Shown here: piece after piece, positions 27,636 to 36,621 of the stretch | How the letters are laid out: each line of letters starts with the position of its first letter | Numbering within the stretch: position 1 is the first letter of the stretch | Made by a program: the position numbers and the translations under genes | The notes under the pieces: generated by a model | Databases searched by the model: none | The model's input: the letters and a program-made list of their open reading frames with translations, nothing else | Told to the model about the DNA's origin: nothing | From: Alphaproteobacteria bacterium | GTDB taxonomy: Bacteria; Pseudomonadota; Alphaproteobacteria; Rickettsiales; JABSSG01 | Length of the DNA: 54,720 bases | NCBI GenBank assembly: GCA_030431375.1 | Contig: JAUIIY010000011.1 | Span: 1 to 54,720, forward strand | Direction of reading: 5' to 3'

Positions 27636-28022
27636 TCAATATGTAAACTCTGAAGGATCCATGCCTCCTGCTACAACCCCCATACATATATCAACTGCTG
27701 AAACATATTTTGTTTCAGGAATTTCGATACACTCTCCATACATTTCCTTAGCATAACCCAAGATTGGTTTTTCTTTTGTAGCTGAAGCTGCCCATTTAAT
27801 ACATTCAATCCTCGCTTCAAGTATGTAATATATACTACCCGATTCACTAAAAATAATTTTATTTTGTTTTAGCATTTCTGCATTTTCTGCAGCTTCACAT
27901 GAATAAAATACACCTCCCTTTGTACTGATAGTGGTGAAGTAGTAAACCAAAGAAGCGTCTAAATGCTTGAGCTTGATATTTCTATCCTTTATATGCCTCT
28001 GAAGCCTAATGTCTTGACTCAA
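27636..28022 (-). CDS. Hypothetical protein, possibly N-terminally truncated
   Basis: No family is recognised in these 128 residues. The sequence is well mixed rather than low complexity, with six cysteines and a C-terminal VDICMGVVAGGMDPSEF. The only early start is TTG at 28022 with no ribosome site. The frame continues upstream seven more codons to a TGA without an ATG, so the true start may be lost. It runs divergently from the cytochrome gene, whose leader region overlaps its upstream side. It may be a decaying gene. Confidence 0.4.
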   Translation of the reverse strand: MSQDIRLQRHIKDRNIKLKHLDASLVYYFTTISTKGGVFYSCEAAENAEMLKQNKIIFSESGSIYYILEARIECIKWAASATKEKPILGYAKEMYGECIEIPETKYVSAVDICMGVVAGGMDPSEFTY

Positions 28023-28068
28023 ATAGGTATACAGGATATTGATTCACATATAACTTAGGAGATTGTAG

Positions 28069-29235
28069 ATGAAAAGGTATCTTTGTAGAGCAATATATAT
28101 AGAGTTAGTATATGCATAGAAGTTAGTATTATGTTTTGCTCACGACTTTGTATCATCATGTGATATCATACCCGATAATTACGAAGGTAAAATCTTTAAA
28201 CTTAATACAAACTATCCAATCAGAATGCCCCTAGCAGAGTTCCCTTGGAAAAAATATAGCTTTAAACGTCAACCAAGAGAATATGCTTTCGAAATATTAG
28301 ATTATATCTATCAAGGTAACATAGAAAGCAACTTTAATGTTCTGAGTAACGAGAAAAGAGAATGGTACCATGCCCCATGGATGCATTATGGTGTTTTAGG
28401 GAGAGAATTTGTAAATGGATTTACAAGGGAAAAATCTGTGAGACCTTATCAGTTGCATATTAAGCAAACTCATAAGTTTCAGAACTGGGCCATACCAATA
28501 GTTAATAAAGTTGGTGCATATACATACGGTCAGGTTTGGAAAGATCCCAAAAATCCAGATGTTACAAAAGGGATTTTTAACGAAGGAACGGTTTCAGCAA
28601 AGTTGATATTTACTGAAGCACCAGCAGAGCAGGTGCCTTTTCTAAAAAATTCTATAGAATGGCTAGCTTTTGCTAATGAATCCAAAAAAGGAACAAGAAA
28701 AGTATTTAAAACTTTAAGATTATTACAAATTGATTTTATGGTCAGGGATAATAGATCCCAAAAGACTGGTTGGGTAATGGGAACTTTTATGTATAATGGT
28801 CACTTAAGAAAACAAAGCTCATGGTATAATCTAGATTTAGTCGGAATAACCTGGGGCAATGACCCTACATATTCGATTGAAGATTATAGTTCGGGTAAAA
28901 AGCTAAAAGAGGCTTGGATAAATCCTAATATAGATAAAAAGTTTTTGGGTTATTTAGGAAGGCTTAATGGTCCAGTTGACAACAAAAGATCATCATGTAT
29001 GTCTTGCCACGGCACATCTCAATTTGTTGGCAGTTCTCCGAACATACCAATAAAAGATATGAATTCAAAAGAGGTTAGCTACTGGTTTAGAAATTTATCT
29101 CATGGTGAGGCCTTTGACAAGGGGGCTTATAGTTTTGACTACTCAAAACAATTAAGCCACGGTATAATGAATTTTTTTGAGGCTAAAACTATAAATGATG
29201 ATATCGGCTGTAGAACATTCAATATTGCAAAATAA
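28069..29235 (+). pseudogene. Mono-heme c-type cytochrome-like protein with stop codon in its leader
   Basis: From 28225 an open frame of 336 residues has a Trp-rich N-terminal region and one heme site CMSCHGTSQF (about 255), followed by a helical tail (LSHGEAFDKGAYSFDY). That start has no ribosome site and no export signal. Just upstream and in the same frame, ATG 28069 sits behind AGGAG and reads MKRYLCRAIYIELVYA, then a TAG (28117-28119), then KLVLCFAHDFVSSC leading into the main frame. The full gene thus seems to have had a leader interrupted by a single stop, next to a short direct repeat AGTTAGTAT. Without export the heme site could not mature. Either a pseudogene, or translated internally. 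Confidence 0.6.
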
Positions 29236-29833
29236 AGTAAAATATATAGCAAACGAGATTGCGTCCTTTTTAAAAATTGGTTTGAGTGAGAAAGACGCTT
29301 ATGCTTATGCTAAACAATTGATAAAGAGCGATGGCCAAATAGAAGGAATATGGCATCCGATTGTAATCAAATTTGACGAATCGACTTTAATTAAAGGAGT
29401 AAAATATCGTCCAAGAGACGACATTAAGCTAAAAAATATTGCTATTATTGATTTGGGTTTGATTCTTGAAGGAATTGAAATTGATTATGGTATTACTGTA
29501 AGTTTAAATAAAAAATGTCATGCGTTGCTTCAATCAGCTAGAAGTATTTTAAATATTGCTGTTAAGGAATTAGAAAAATCTCATCATAAATATACTCCGA
29601 GTGGTTTTTATCAGTTCATATGCGAACAAACAAAAAAAGCTACTCTGACACAAATATCTGAATCAGCTGGCCATTCTTTAGGGGTGTTTCCCACTCCAAA
29701 ATCTAAGGTTAAGATTCGTCTTAATGAAACAGCAAAGGACTTTTCAGCTTATAGGGCTTGGATGGTTGAAATTCATGTTTCGGATGGATCTTATGGAGCT
29801 TTTTTTGAGGACCTAGTATATTTGTCTGAGTAA
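29195..29833 (+). CDS. Divergent M24 (pita-bread fold) metallopeptidase
   Basis: The 212 residues match the catalytic domain of the methionine aminopeptidase/Xaa-Pro peptidase family. All five metal ligands can be placed: Asp in IIDLG, Asp 11 residues later in EIDYGITV, His in AGHSLGV, Glu in MVEIHV, and Glu in FFEDLVYL. It lacks the N-terminal domain of PepP/PepQ. It is clearly not the housekeeping MetAP: typical DxTRT and surrounding motifs are altered. It overlaps the end of the cytochrome gene by 41 bases in another frame, so it is probably cotranscribed. Substrate unknown. Confidence 0.7.
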   Translation: MMISAVEHSILQNKVKYIANEIASFLKIGLSEKDAYAYAKQLIKSDGQIEGIWHPIVIKFDESTLIKGVKYRPRDDIKLKNIAIIDLGLILEGIEIDYGITVSLNKKCHALLQSARSILNIAVKELEKSHHKYTPSGFYQFICEQTKKATLTQISESAGHSLGVFPTPKSKVKIRLNETAKDFSAYRAWMVEIHVSDGSYGAFFEDLVYLSE

Positions 29834-30320
29834 GCTATCGATGATCAGGCGAGTATAAGGCAACAATGTTGTCATCTTTTAAAATTTTATGCACTTCCAA
29901 TTCACGGTATCTCCAGCAATCTGATTCTCAGTAATGGCATAGTTAGCTATATGTTCTTCTTGTAGAGAATCAGTTTTTAAGTTTGTTTCTTCTGCCATTA
30001 TTTTACCCCTAAGTGATTTCTTTGCTAAGTTTTCGGAGGTAATTAAACTAAATCAAGGTATTTTTTGTCAAGCAGCCAAATTAGCAGATAATTTTTTTGG
30101 TATGAGAGTCAGAGATTCTTCTTCTTTAGAATCGCACGCAAGCTTCTGAATCAACGTACTTTACTTGATTCACACAAACAAAAAGAACTTCAGTGAAAAA
30201 TAATTCTTGTAAGCTATATGTGAATAATATAGATAGAGTGCAGCCGAACTAAAATGAATTAATCCCTAGCTACCAACAGTTATCAAGTCGATTCATTCAA
30301 AAGTCAAAAGGAAGTAAAAA
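29834..30320. other. 487-base gap with small ORF remnants
   Basis: No substantial gene is seen. The reverse strand holds a 39-codon ORF (listed separately) and, to its right (about 30072-30155), a stretch reading LIQKLACDSKEEESLTLIPK and on to a stop but without a start codon. Both look like leftovers of a decayed reverse-strand gene. The right end provides the ribosome site (GGAAG) of the RimK-like gene. No tRNA, strong hairpin or repeat was found. Confidence 0.4.
29879..29998 (-). CDS. Possible 39-residue protein
   Basis: Reading MAEETNLKTDSLQEEHIANY at its start and ending in WKCIKF, with AGGGG about 8 bases before the ATG. The acidic sequence is not recognised. It may be a small expressed protein or the surviving N-terminus of a longer gene. 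Confidence 0.3.
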   Translation of the reverse strand: MAEETNLKTDSLQEEHIANYAITENQIAGDTVNWKCIKF

Positions 30321-31247
30321 ATGACAAGAAATATTAAAGGACTGATTTTGTCTTCAAAGTCAGAAAATCAGTTAACTGAGAAAGATTATAGCATTGGTAG
30401 ATTACTTGCAGTTGCCAAAAGCCGGGGAATCGACATTAGAGTTGTGAAACCAGAACAATTTGAACTAGTCATCACACGCTCTGATACCAAAAGCATTTTG
30501 ATAGACGACAAAGCCGAGAGTTTGCCTGATTTTGTAATCCCGAGAATGGGCTCTGAAACCACTTATTATGCATTTTCTATTATCAGACAATTGCAATATC
30601 TTGGGACTTACGTTTGTAATGATTCAGATGCTATTTATTCTGTGAAAGATAAGCTTTACATGCATCAATTATTAGCTAGAAGTAAGCTTTCTTCACCCAA
30701 AACAATGTTAGCAAAGTTCCCCATCTCAACTGAAATCGTAAAAAGAGAGATCGGCTTTCCTCTGGTCATCAAAAATGTTACAGGAACGCAAGGTTCAGGA
30801 ATCTACTTATGCGATTCTGCGGATAAATTTGTCGATGTTATGGAATTGGTTTATAGCAATAACAGCAAAGCAAATATTATTTTGCAAGAATTCATTAAAA
30901 ATAGTCACGGCAGAGACTTAAGAGTATTCGTGGTTGGAGGAAAAGTTGTTGGATGCATGGAAAGAGCTTCTAGCACCAGCTTTAAGGCTAATTTCTCAAA
31001 AGGAGCAAGTGTATCGGCTTTTGAATTAACTCCTGAAATCGAGTGGTTATCAATAGAAGCGGCAAAATTATTTAACCTGGATGTTGCTGGTATAGATTTG
31101 TTATTTGATAAAGACGAATTTAAAATTTGCGAAGCAAATTCTTCTCCTGGTTTCATTGGAATGGAAAAAGTTGTAGGAAAAACAATCGCTGAAACTATAA
31201 TAGATTATATACTTGTAAAAATTGGTCTTAATTCGGAGATTAGTTAA
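30321..31247 (+). CDS. RimK-family ATP-grasp ligase
   Basis: ATP-dependent carboxylate-amine ligase of the RimK/glutamate-ligase type. The 308 residues show an N-terminal pre-ATP-grasp domain (about 1-95), YSVKDKLYMHQLLARSKLSSP, the ATP-grasp core FPLVIKNVTGTQGSGIYLCD and IILQEFIKNSHGRDLRVFVV, and the metal-binding end DLLFDKDEFKICEANSSPGF. A GGAAG ribosome site is well placed. Its stop overlaps the start of a class II glutamine amidotransferase (TAATG), so the two act together. The S6 modification role of E. coli RimK is one possibility; peptide or cofactor glutamylation is another. Confidence 0.88.
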   Translation: MTRNIKGLILSSKSENQLTEKDYSIGRLLAVAKSRGIDIRVVKPEQFELVITRSDTKSILIDDKAESLPDFVIPRMGSETTYYAFSIIRQLQYLGTYVCNDSDAIYSVKDKLYMHQLLARSKLSSPKTMLAKFPISTEIVKREIGFPLVIKNVTGTQGSGIYLCDSADKFVDVMELVYSNNSKANIILQEFIKNSHGRDLRVFVVGGKVVGCMERASSTSFKANFSKGASVSAFELTPEIEWLSIEAAKLFNLDVAGIDLLFDKDEFKICEANSSPGFIGMEKVVGKTIAETIIDYILVKIGLNSEIS

Positions 31248-32041
31248 TGTGCAGATTTGCCGCTTATTTTAGCCATGAAGAAATCATACTAGATGAAATT
31301 TTAGCAAAACCTCAAAATTCTTTAATAAAACAAAGCCATGAAGCCCGAGAAGGTACTCATGGCATCAACGCCGATGGTTTTGGTATGGCATGGTATAATT
31401 TTGATATTTCAAATGAACCAGCTATTTTTAAATCAATTCAGCCTGCTTGGAATGATAATAATTTGGCACATCTTTCGCAGAAAATGAAATCTTCCTGTTT
31501 TCTAGCTCACGTTCGAGCATCAACCGTCGGAGATGTAAATCAAAATAACTGCCATCCTTTTTCTTACAATGAATATTCCTTTGTACATAATGGAACAATA
31601 AGAAATTTTGATCATTACAAAAAAATACTCATCAACAAAATTGATGAGGATTTATTTCTTCATATTAAGGGCAACACCGATTCTGAATATTTTTTCTTCT
31701 TAATTATGCATTTTATCAGACACGATAATAATCTTGAGACAGCCGTAAAAAAAGCCATTGAATGGGTTGTGTATGCGCAAAAAGATGCTGAAGAATTTTC
31801 TCGGATCAATATCGTTATTACAAATGGTGATGAATTGATGGCTACCAGATTTGTTTCTAAAGAACAAAAATCATTATCTTTCAAATATTCATCAAGATTA
31901 CAAACAGATAATGAGACTATCGCTTTGATCTTGAGCTCCGAAGCTTTGGATGATGATGAAGAGGCTTGGCACGAATTACCAGAAAATCACTATATTTATC
32001 TAAATAAGAATAATATGCAGGTTAAGCTGGGCACCTTATAG
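31247..32041 (+). CDS. Class II glutamine amidotransferase (YafJ/EgtC type)
   Basis: N-terminal nucleophile amidohydrolase domain of 264 residues. The initiator Met is followed directly by the catalytic Cys (MCRFAAYFS), then GINADGFGMAWY, LAHVRASTVGDVNQNNCHPF and FVHNGTIRNF, covering the glutamine-binding Arg and the oxyanion Asn. In YafJ/EgtC relatives this fold hydrolyses gamma-glutamyl amides or glutamine. Overlap with the RimK-like gene by one base points to a two-step gamma-glutamyl chemistry, ligation followed by cleavage or amide supply. No other pathway gene is adjacent. Confidence 0.88.
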   Translation: MCRFAAYFSHEEIILDEILAKPQNSLIKQSHEAREGTHGINADGFGMAWYNFDISNEPAIFKSIQPAWNDNNLAHLSQKMKSSCFLAHVRASTVGDVNQNNCHPFSYNEYSFVHNGTIRNFDHYKKILINKIDEDLFLHIKGNTDSEYFFFLIMHFIRHDNNLETAVKKAIEWVVYAQKDAEEFSRINIVITNGDELMATRFVSKEQKSLSFKYSSRLQTDNETIALILSSEALDDDEEAWHELPENHYIYLNKNNMQVKLGTL

Positions 32042-32198
32042 TTTTCTAAGCTCTGTGTTAATCACATTTCATTTTTCTGCATAACAAGCAGCTACTATAA
32101 AAATATTTTCTATATAGCAAGAATGGTCAAGATTATCATAAGATAATATAATAATTTAAGCACAGTAAATTAATATATGCTTTTAAAGAATGGTAATC

Positions 32199-33046
32199 AT
32201 GAATTACAAGGAACGCATTGACAGAGTTATTAGCTTCATTGGTACAAATTTAGATAAAGATCTTACCATTGATGAACTATGTAAGGTTGCGTGCTTTTCT
32301 GAATATCATTTTCACCGCCTTTTACTGCATATTGCGATACATCCTTACAAAACTATATTAAGTGGTTGAGGCTAAAACGAGCTGCATACCAACTTATAGC
32401 AAATAAAAAGGATAATATTATTAACGTAGCTTTAGATACGGGATTTGAATCTCATGAAGCCTTTAGCCGAGCTTTTAAAAAAATATGCGGGCAATCCCCC
32501 AGTGTATTTCGGAATAAGGCTAACTGGCATGCATGGGAGAATCCTCCTTATTCTTTGCATATGAAGGGGAAAAAAATTATGAATATTACTATCAAAGAAA
32601 TACCAACCATACGAACTGCAGTTATGGAGCATTACGGTGATCCTTTAAAATTATCTTATACCATGGATAAATTAATATCATGGGCAAAAGTCCAGCCTAT
32701 TGATCTAAAACCAAAATCTGGGATGGCATTCGGCTTTGGTTATCATGACCCAAGAGAGGTAGAAGCTGAAGAGTTCCGATTTGATTTAGCTTTGAAAGTT
32801 CCTCAGGATTTCAAACTAAGCAACGAAGTGACTGAACGCTTTATACCTGCTGGCAGATATGCGATCGCAATTCATAAGGGATCTCGAGATAATATCGGTG
32901 ATACAGTTTATGGATTATACCGCGATTGGTTACCTACTTCAGGTGAAGAGCTTGGTGATTTTCCTTGTATATTTTGTTATCACAATTTTGATTAAGAAGT
33001 AGCTGAAACCGAGCTTTTAACTGAAATTTGGATATTGCTAAAATAG
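32199..33046 (+). pseudogene. AraC/GyrI-type transcription regulator, disrupted
   Basis: Two pieces together make a Rob/AraC-like protein. The first frame from ATG 32199 (or 32190) gives an AraC helix-turn-helix (MNYKERIDRVISFIGTNLDK, FSEYHFHRLL) and runs out near 32335. The helix resumes in another frame as DTSLQNYIKWLRLKRAAYQL, so a deletion of 1 or 4 bases lies around 32327-32336. The second domain is the GyrI-like ligand-binding fold. It is cut by an in-frame TAA at 32993-32995, after which the homologous ending (EVAETELLTEIWILLK) continues to a TAG at 33044-33046. Two lesions argue for decay. It probably controlled mdaB next door. Confidence 0.8.
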
Positions 33047-33140
33047 AAATGGCCAATCCATCTTAAATAAAAGTAGAAAATCGACTCTAAAAAGATTAGC
33101 TTCTAAATCAATTATTAAATTGATTCAGGCGATAAAACTC

Positions 33141-33734
33141 ATGAAAAATATTTTTATTACCAATGGACATGAAAAATACGATTTCTCACCAGGCGAGTTA
33201 AATGGGACTTTAGTTGAAAAAGCAACAAAGTTTTTTACCGATAAAAATTGCAATGTAAAACACACAAACATGACTGACCATATTGATGTTCAAATTGAAT
33301 TAGAAAAGCATAAATGGGCAGATCTTATCATTTTGCAATCACCTGTTAATTGGACTATGGTCAGCTGGAGCTTCAAAAAATATATTGATCAAGTATATTC
33401 AGCTGGTATGGGTGGAGATTTGAGTGTTGGTGATGGCAGGTCGAAAGATGCTCCGACGAAAAATTATGGTACCTCAGGATGCTTAAACGGCAAAAAATAT
33501 ATGTTGTCGCTGACATTAAATGCTCCGAAAGAAGCTTTTAATGATCCAAACGAATATTTATTCCAGGGTAAATCATTAGATGATCTTTTTATCTCAATAC
33601 ATATGAATTTTAGATTCTTTGCCATGACGCCTCTCCCAACCTTTGCGTGTTATGACGTAATAAAGAATCCTCAAATAAAGAATGATCTAAAAAGATTCGA
33701 AGAGCATTTAGATTTAATTTATAGTTGCATGTAG
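33141..33734 (+). CDS. mdaB: NAD(P)H:quinone oxidoreductase, MdaB family
   Basis: Flavodoxin-fold enzyme that reduces quinones by two electrons, protecting against oxidative stress. The 197 aa from ATG 33141 open MKNIFITNGHEKYDFSPGEL, with LIILQSPVNWTMVSWSFKKY for FMN/FAD binding and GMGGDLSVGDGRS. A TTG start at 33120 exists but adds nothing family-like. It follows the broken AraC/GyrI gene, which would be its natural regulator. Confidence 0.9.
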   Translation: MKNIFITNGHEKYDFSPGELNGTLVEKATKFFTDKNCNVKHTNMTDHIDVQIELEKHKWADLIILQSPVNWTMVSWSFKKYIDQVYSAGMGGDLSVGDGRSKDAPTKNYGTSGCLNGKKYMLSLTLNAPKEAFNDPNEYLFQGKSLDDLFISIHMNFRFFAMTPLPTFACYDVIKNPQIKNDLKRFEEHLDLIYSCM

Positions 33735-33785
33735 TAATTTTTGGGTTACAGTGCAAACAACTTAATAAACTTATGGAGAACTATT

Positions 33786-34202
33786 ATGACAACAAACAAA
33801 AATATAGTAGATATTATAGCAGAGAAAGGATTAGATGGTTCTATTTGCTCTCTACTTTCAAACGAAAAATTTGCTGGAAACTCAGTTGAACAATTAAACA
33901 GCTTGGTAAAAGAGTTAGCTGATGCTGGAGCAAATGTGAATGCTCGATGTACTCGCTATGAAGAGCTTGTTTCTCATATAGCAGTGATTTTTGGAACACC
34001 GCTAGAGGTAATAAAAACACTTGCTGATCTTGGGACTGATTTTTCTAAAGCTGATGTTTATGGCTCAAATGCATGTGATGATGCAATTCAAATGCAATAT
34101 AATGAAGGTACCGATGTTAGCTTAGCTAAAGAAACAGAAGCATTCTTGGTAGGTAATGATTACTGTCAACCAACAGGTGTATCAAACATCTTGGGTGAAT
34201 AA
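33786..34202 (+). CDS. Small ankyrin-repeat-like protein
   Basis: From ATG 33786 (GGAG ribosome site, 8 bases upstream) the product has 138 residues. The middle resembles two degenerate ankyrin repeats: ELADAGANVNARCTRYEELV and TPLEVIKTLADLGTDFSKAD. There is no signal peptide. A strong terminator follows. Ankyrin proteins are common effectors in Rickettsiales, but a two-repeat 138-aa protein could equally be cytoplasmic. Function unknown. Confidence 0.6.
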   Translation: MTTNKNIVDIIAEKGLDGSICSLLSNEKFAGNSVEQLNSLVKELADAGANVNARCTRYEELVSHIAVIFGTPLEVIKTLADLGTDFSKADVYGSNACDDAIQMQYNEGTDVSLAKETEAFLVGNDYCQPTGVSNILGE

Positions 34203-34224
34203 TCTATAATATCCAAATTATATA

Positions 34225-34264
34225 AAGCCACCTTTGGGATGCCAGAGGTGGCTTTTTTGTTTTT
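34225..34264 (+). terminator. Intrinsic terminator after the ankyrin-like gene
   Basis: Stem GCCACCT (34227-34233) pairs with AGGTGGC (34246-34252), followed by six T residues, then more T. It sits 24 bases past the stop codon. Confidence 0.88.
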
Positions 34265-34318
34265 GTATTTTGTTCGAATATACTATAATGACCTACTGAG
34301 AAAATAAATCTTTGATCA

Positions 34319-34951
34319 ATGGAAAAAAGAAATAGTAAATCTACAAACATATTAAAGATATTTCTAATCGGTATAATGCTAAATATCGGCATATTTATTG
34401 CACAGGAATATAAAGAAGATGATCTTTTATCAGCTTCTGCTGATTTCACCAAAGAAGAAAAAGAATTTATGGATGCTTTGGGTCACAGAGAATCAAGTGA
34501 CAATTATCAAAAAATTAGTAAATATGGCTATCTAGGAAGATATCAATTTGGAGAAGCAGCGCTTGAGGAGCTTGGATATTTCAAGAAAACAAAAAAATAT
34601 TGGGGACCAAAAAATCACTGGGTTGGTGAATGGACCGGCAAAAATAATATTTTTTCGAAAGAAGATTTTTTGAATAGCCACCTCGTCCAGGATATTGCTG
34701 CAAAAGAATTATTTCTAATAAATTGGCGCTATATTAGACATAAAGGCCTGCATGATTTTATTGGCAAGGAAGTTCAGGGAATAAAAATCACCAAATCTGG
34801 CTTGATTGCTGGGGTTCATTTGCTAGGCGTAGGTGGGTTATATGATTTTCTCATTCACCAGAAACAAGTAAAAGACGGCCTCGGTACCGAGATTCAGGAA
34901 TATCTATTGGCTTTCAATAAATATAAGCTATCTTTTGATAAATCTGCTTGA
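34319..34951 (+). CDS. Membrane-anchored lysozyme-fold (transglycosylase-like) protein
   Basis: The 210 residues begin with a single hydrophobic segment (about 11-28). A domain follows that resembles phage-type lytic transglycosylases: ALGHRESSDNYQKISKYGYL then GRYQFGEAALEELGYF, with Glu58 in the place of the catalytic acid. The rest (IAAKELFLINWRYIRHKGLH, GVHLLGVGGLYDFL) fits the helical lysozyme fold. No ribosome site precedes the ATG. It would cut or bind periplasmic peptidoglycan, for example during secretion apparatus insertion; its real role is unknown. Confidence 0.65.
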   Translation: MEKRNSKSTNILKIFLIGIMLNIGIFIAQEYKEDDLLSASADFTKEEKEFMDALGHRESSDNYQKISKYGYLGRYQFGEAALEELGYFKKTKKYWGPKNHWVGEWTGKNNIFSKEDFLNSHLVQDIAAKELFLINWRYIRHKGLHDFIGKEVQGIKITKSGLIAGVHLLGVGGLYDFLIHQKQVKDGLGTEIQEYLLAFNKYKLSFDKSA

Positions 34952-34960
34952 TTGAAACTT

Positions 34961-35713
34961 TTACGAATTTACCTCTTCCCAAAGCCTTTGCACATCGAAT
35001 GTCTTTTTTTCTTCCTCAGCGATATCTTCGATGATTTTGCCGTGATTCATTACAAGCAAACGCCCACCCTCTTCAAGAGCATGCTTCATGTTATGCGTTA
35101 CCATCAGAGTAGTTAATTTATTCTTTTTCACTATTTTATTGGTGAATTTCAAAACAAAATTTGCCTTTTTAGGGTCTAAAGCTGCTGTATGCTCATCTAA
35201 TAGAAGCAACTTCGCTGGCGTTAAGGTAGACATTATTAAAGACAAAACCTGCCTTTGCCCGCCTGAAAGAAGACCCATTTTTTCCTTCATTCTTGAAGAA
35301 AGTTTTAGCCCAAGCTTATCCATTATTTCTTTATAATGCTGGAGCATGTCTTTATTCAAAGCCCGTTTCAGTCCCCTACCCACTCCTCTTCTGCTGAATA
35401 AAGAAAAATTCTCCTCGATGGTTAAGTCATCGCATGTGCCAACCATTGGATCCTGAAAAACTCTAGATATAAGCTCAGCTCTTTTCGATGGCGATTGTTT
35501 TGTAACATCAACTCCATCAATGATAATCTGACCTTCATCAGGTATAATATTACCGCACAAGACATTCATCAAAGTTGATTTACCAGCTCCATTACCACCA
35601 ATGATCACTGCAAATTCACCCTCTTTTATTTTTAGGCTCAAAGAATCTAAAGCGGTGTGAGCAAGAGGGCTACCTGCATTAAATCTCACAGTAATATTTC
35701 TCAGCTCTATCAT
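34961..35713 (-). CDS. ABC transporter ATPase (COG1101 type)
   Basis: Cytoplasmic motor of an importer. The 250 aa have Walker A GGNGAGKSTLMNVL, signature LLSGGQRQVLSL, Walker B LLLLDEHTAALDP and the switch histidine in MVTHNMKHAL. Its ATG overlaps the end of the permease gene by 4 bases. Together with the permease and the substrate-binding protein at 42300-43265 it makes a COG1101/COG4120/COG2984 system. Some of these carry tryptophan or other aromatic amino acids. Confidence 0.92.
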   Translation of the reverse strand: MIELRNITVRFNAGSPLAHTALDSLSLKIKEGEFAVIIGGNGAGKSTLMNVLCGNIIPDEGQIIIDGVDVTKQSPSKRAELISRVFQDPMVGTCDDLTIEENFSLFSRRGVGRGLKRALNKDMLQHYKEIMDKLGLKLSSRMKEKMGLLSGGQRQVLSLIMSTLTPAKLLLLDEHTAALDPKKANFVLKFTNKIVKKNKLTTLMVTHNMKHALEEGGRLLVMNHGKIIEDIAEEEKKTFDVQRLWEEVNS

Positions 35714-36585
35714 CTTACTGACCTCTTACTAATTTTTGGAACAATTAAAGCAAGTGCTACGATAATTGAAGTAATCAAATTCACATCTGAGGCATTTAAA
35801 GCTAGGAAGTCTGCATTTAATGCAAGCGCAATACTAATACGATATATAATTGATCCAGCAATGCAGCTAATAATTGCCCCTAAAATATTTTTTGCTCTAA
35901 AAAGCTTTTCACCAATGATAACTGATGCCAAACCTATGATAATAGTACCTGTTCCCATTGAAATATCGGCAAAACCTTGAGATAAGGCAAAAACCGCCCC
36001 TCCAAGTGCAACAAGCCCGTTACTCAAAGCAAGAGTTAACAGTTTCATCCGTCCAATATTTACGCCAGCAGATTGTGCAGCTTTCTCATTAATTCCGGTT
36101 GCTCTGACCGCCAAACCTATTTGGGTGTTTAAAAACCAAACCAGAATAACATTAACTAACAAAATTAAGGCCATTAATATAAAGACTAAGTAAGAGCTAT
36201 CAAAAATATTATTCTCGACAGATAAGGAGATATTTGGTTGTCCCATAATACGAAGATTAATCGAATATAGAGCACTCATTGTAAGGATACCAGATAATAG
36301 ATCCATTATCTTCCCTTTGACATTTAATAAGCCAGTAATAAATCCGGCAAAACATCCCATAAGAAAACTTGCCAACATAGCTATGGTTATGCTCCCAGTA
36401 TATTTAGTAAGCAACACAGCAACAACAGCAGCTCCCAAAGGGAAACTTCCATCAACAGTAAGATCTGGAAAATTAATCACCCTAAAAGTAAGATATACAC
36501 CAAATGCTACTAAAGCATATATCAAGCCAATTTCTACGGCACCAGTAAATTGCAACAAATTCATTTTAAAAACTTTTTGCTGCAA
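35710..36585 (-). CDS. ABC transporter permease (COG4120 type)
   Basis: Inner-membrane subunit of 291 aa with about eight to nine hydrophobic segments and the family motif AVEIGLIYALVAFGVYLTFR then FPDLTVDGSFPLGAA. A start at 36564 (MNLLQFTG) is equally possible. It is coupled to the downstream ATPase. The cognate binding protein is not adjacent but is encoded on the same strand about 5.7 kb upstream. Confidence 0.9.
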   Translation of the reverse strand: MQQKVFKMNLLQFTGAVEIGLIYALVAFGVYLTFRVINFPDLTVDGSFPLGAAVVAVLLTKYTGSITIAMLASFLMGCFAGFITGLLNVKGKIMDLLSGILTMSALYSINLRIMGQPNISLSVENNIFDSSYLVFILMALILLVNVILVWFLNTQIGLAVRATGINEKAAQSAGVNIGRMKLLTLALSNGLVALGGAVFALSQGFADISMGTGTIIIGLASVIIGEKLFRAKNILGAIISCIAGSIIYRISIALALNADFLALNASDVNLITSIIVALALIVPKISKRSVR

Positions 36586-36621
36586 TATAGCAAATTGTTA
36601 CAATAACCGCAAGCTAAGTGA

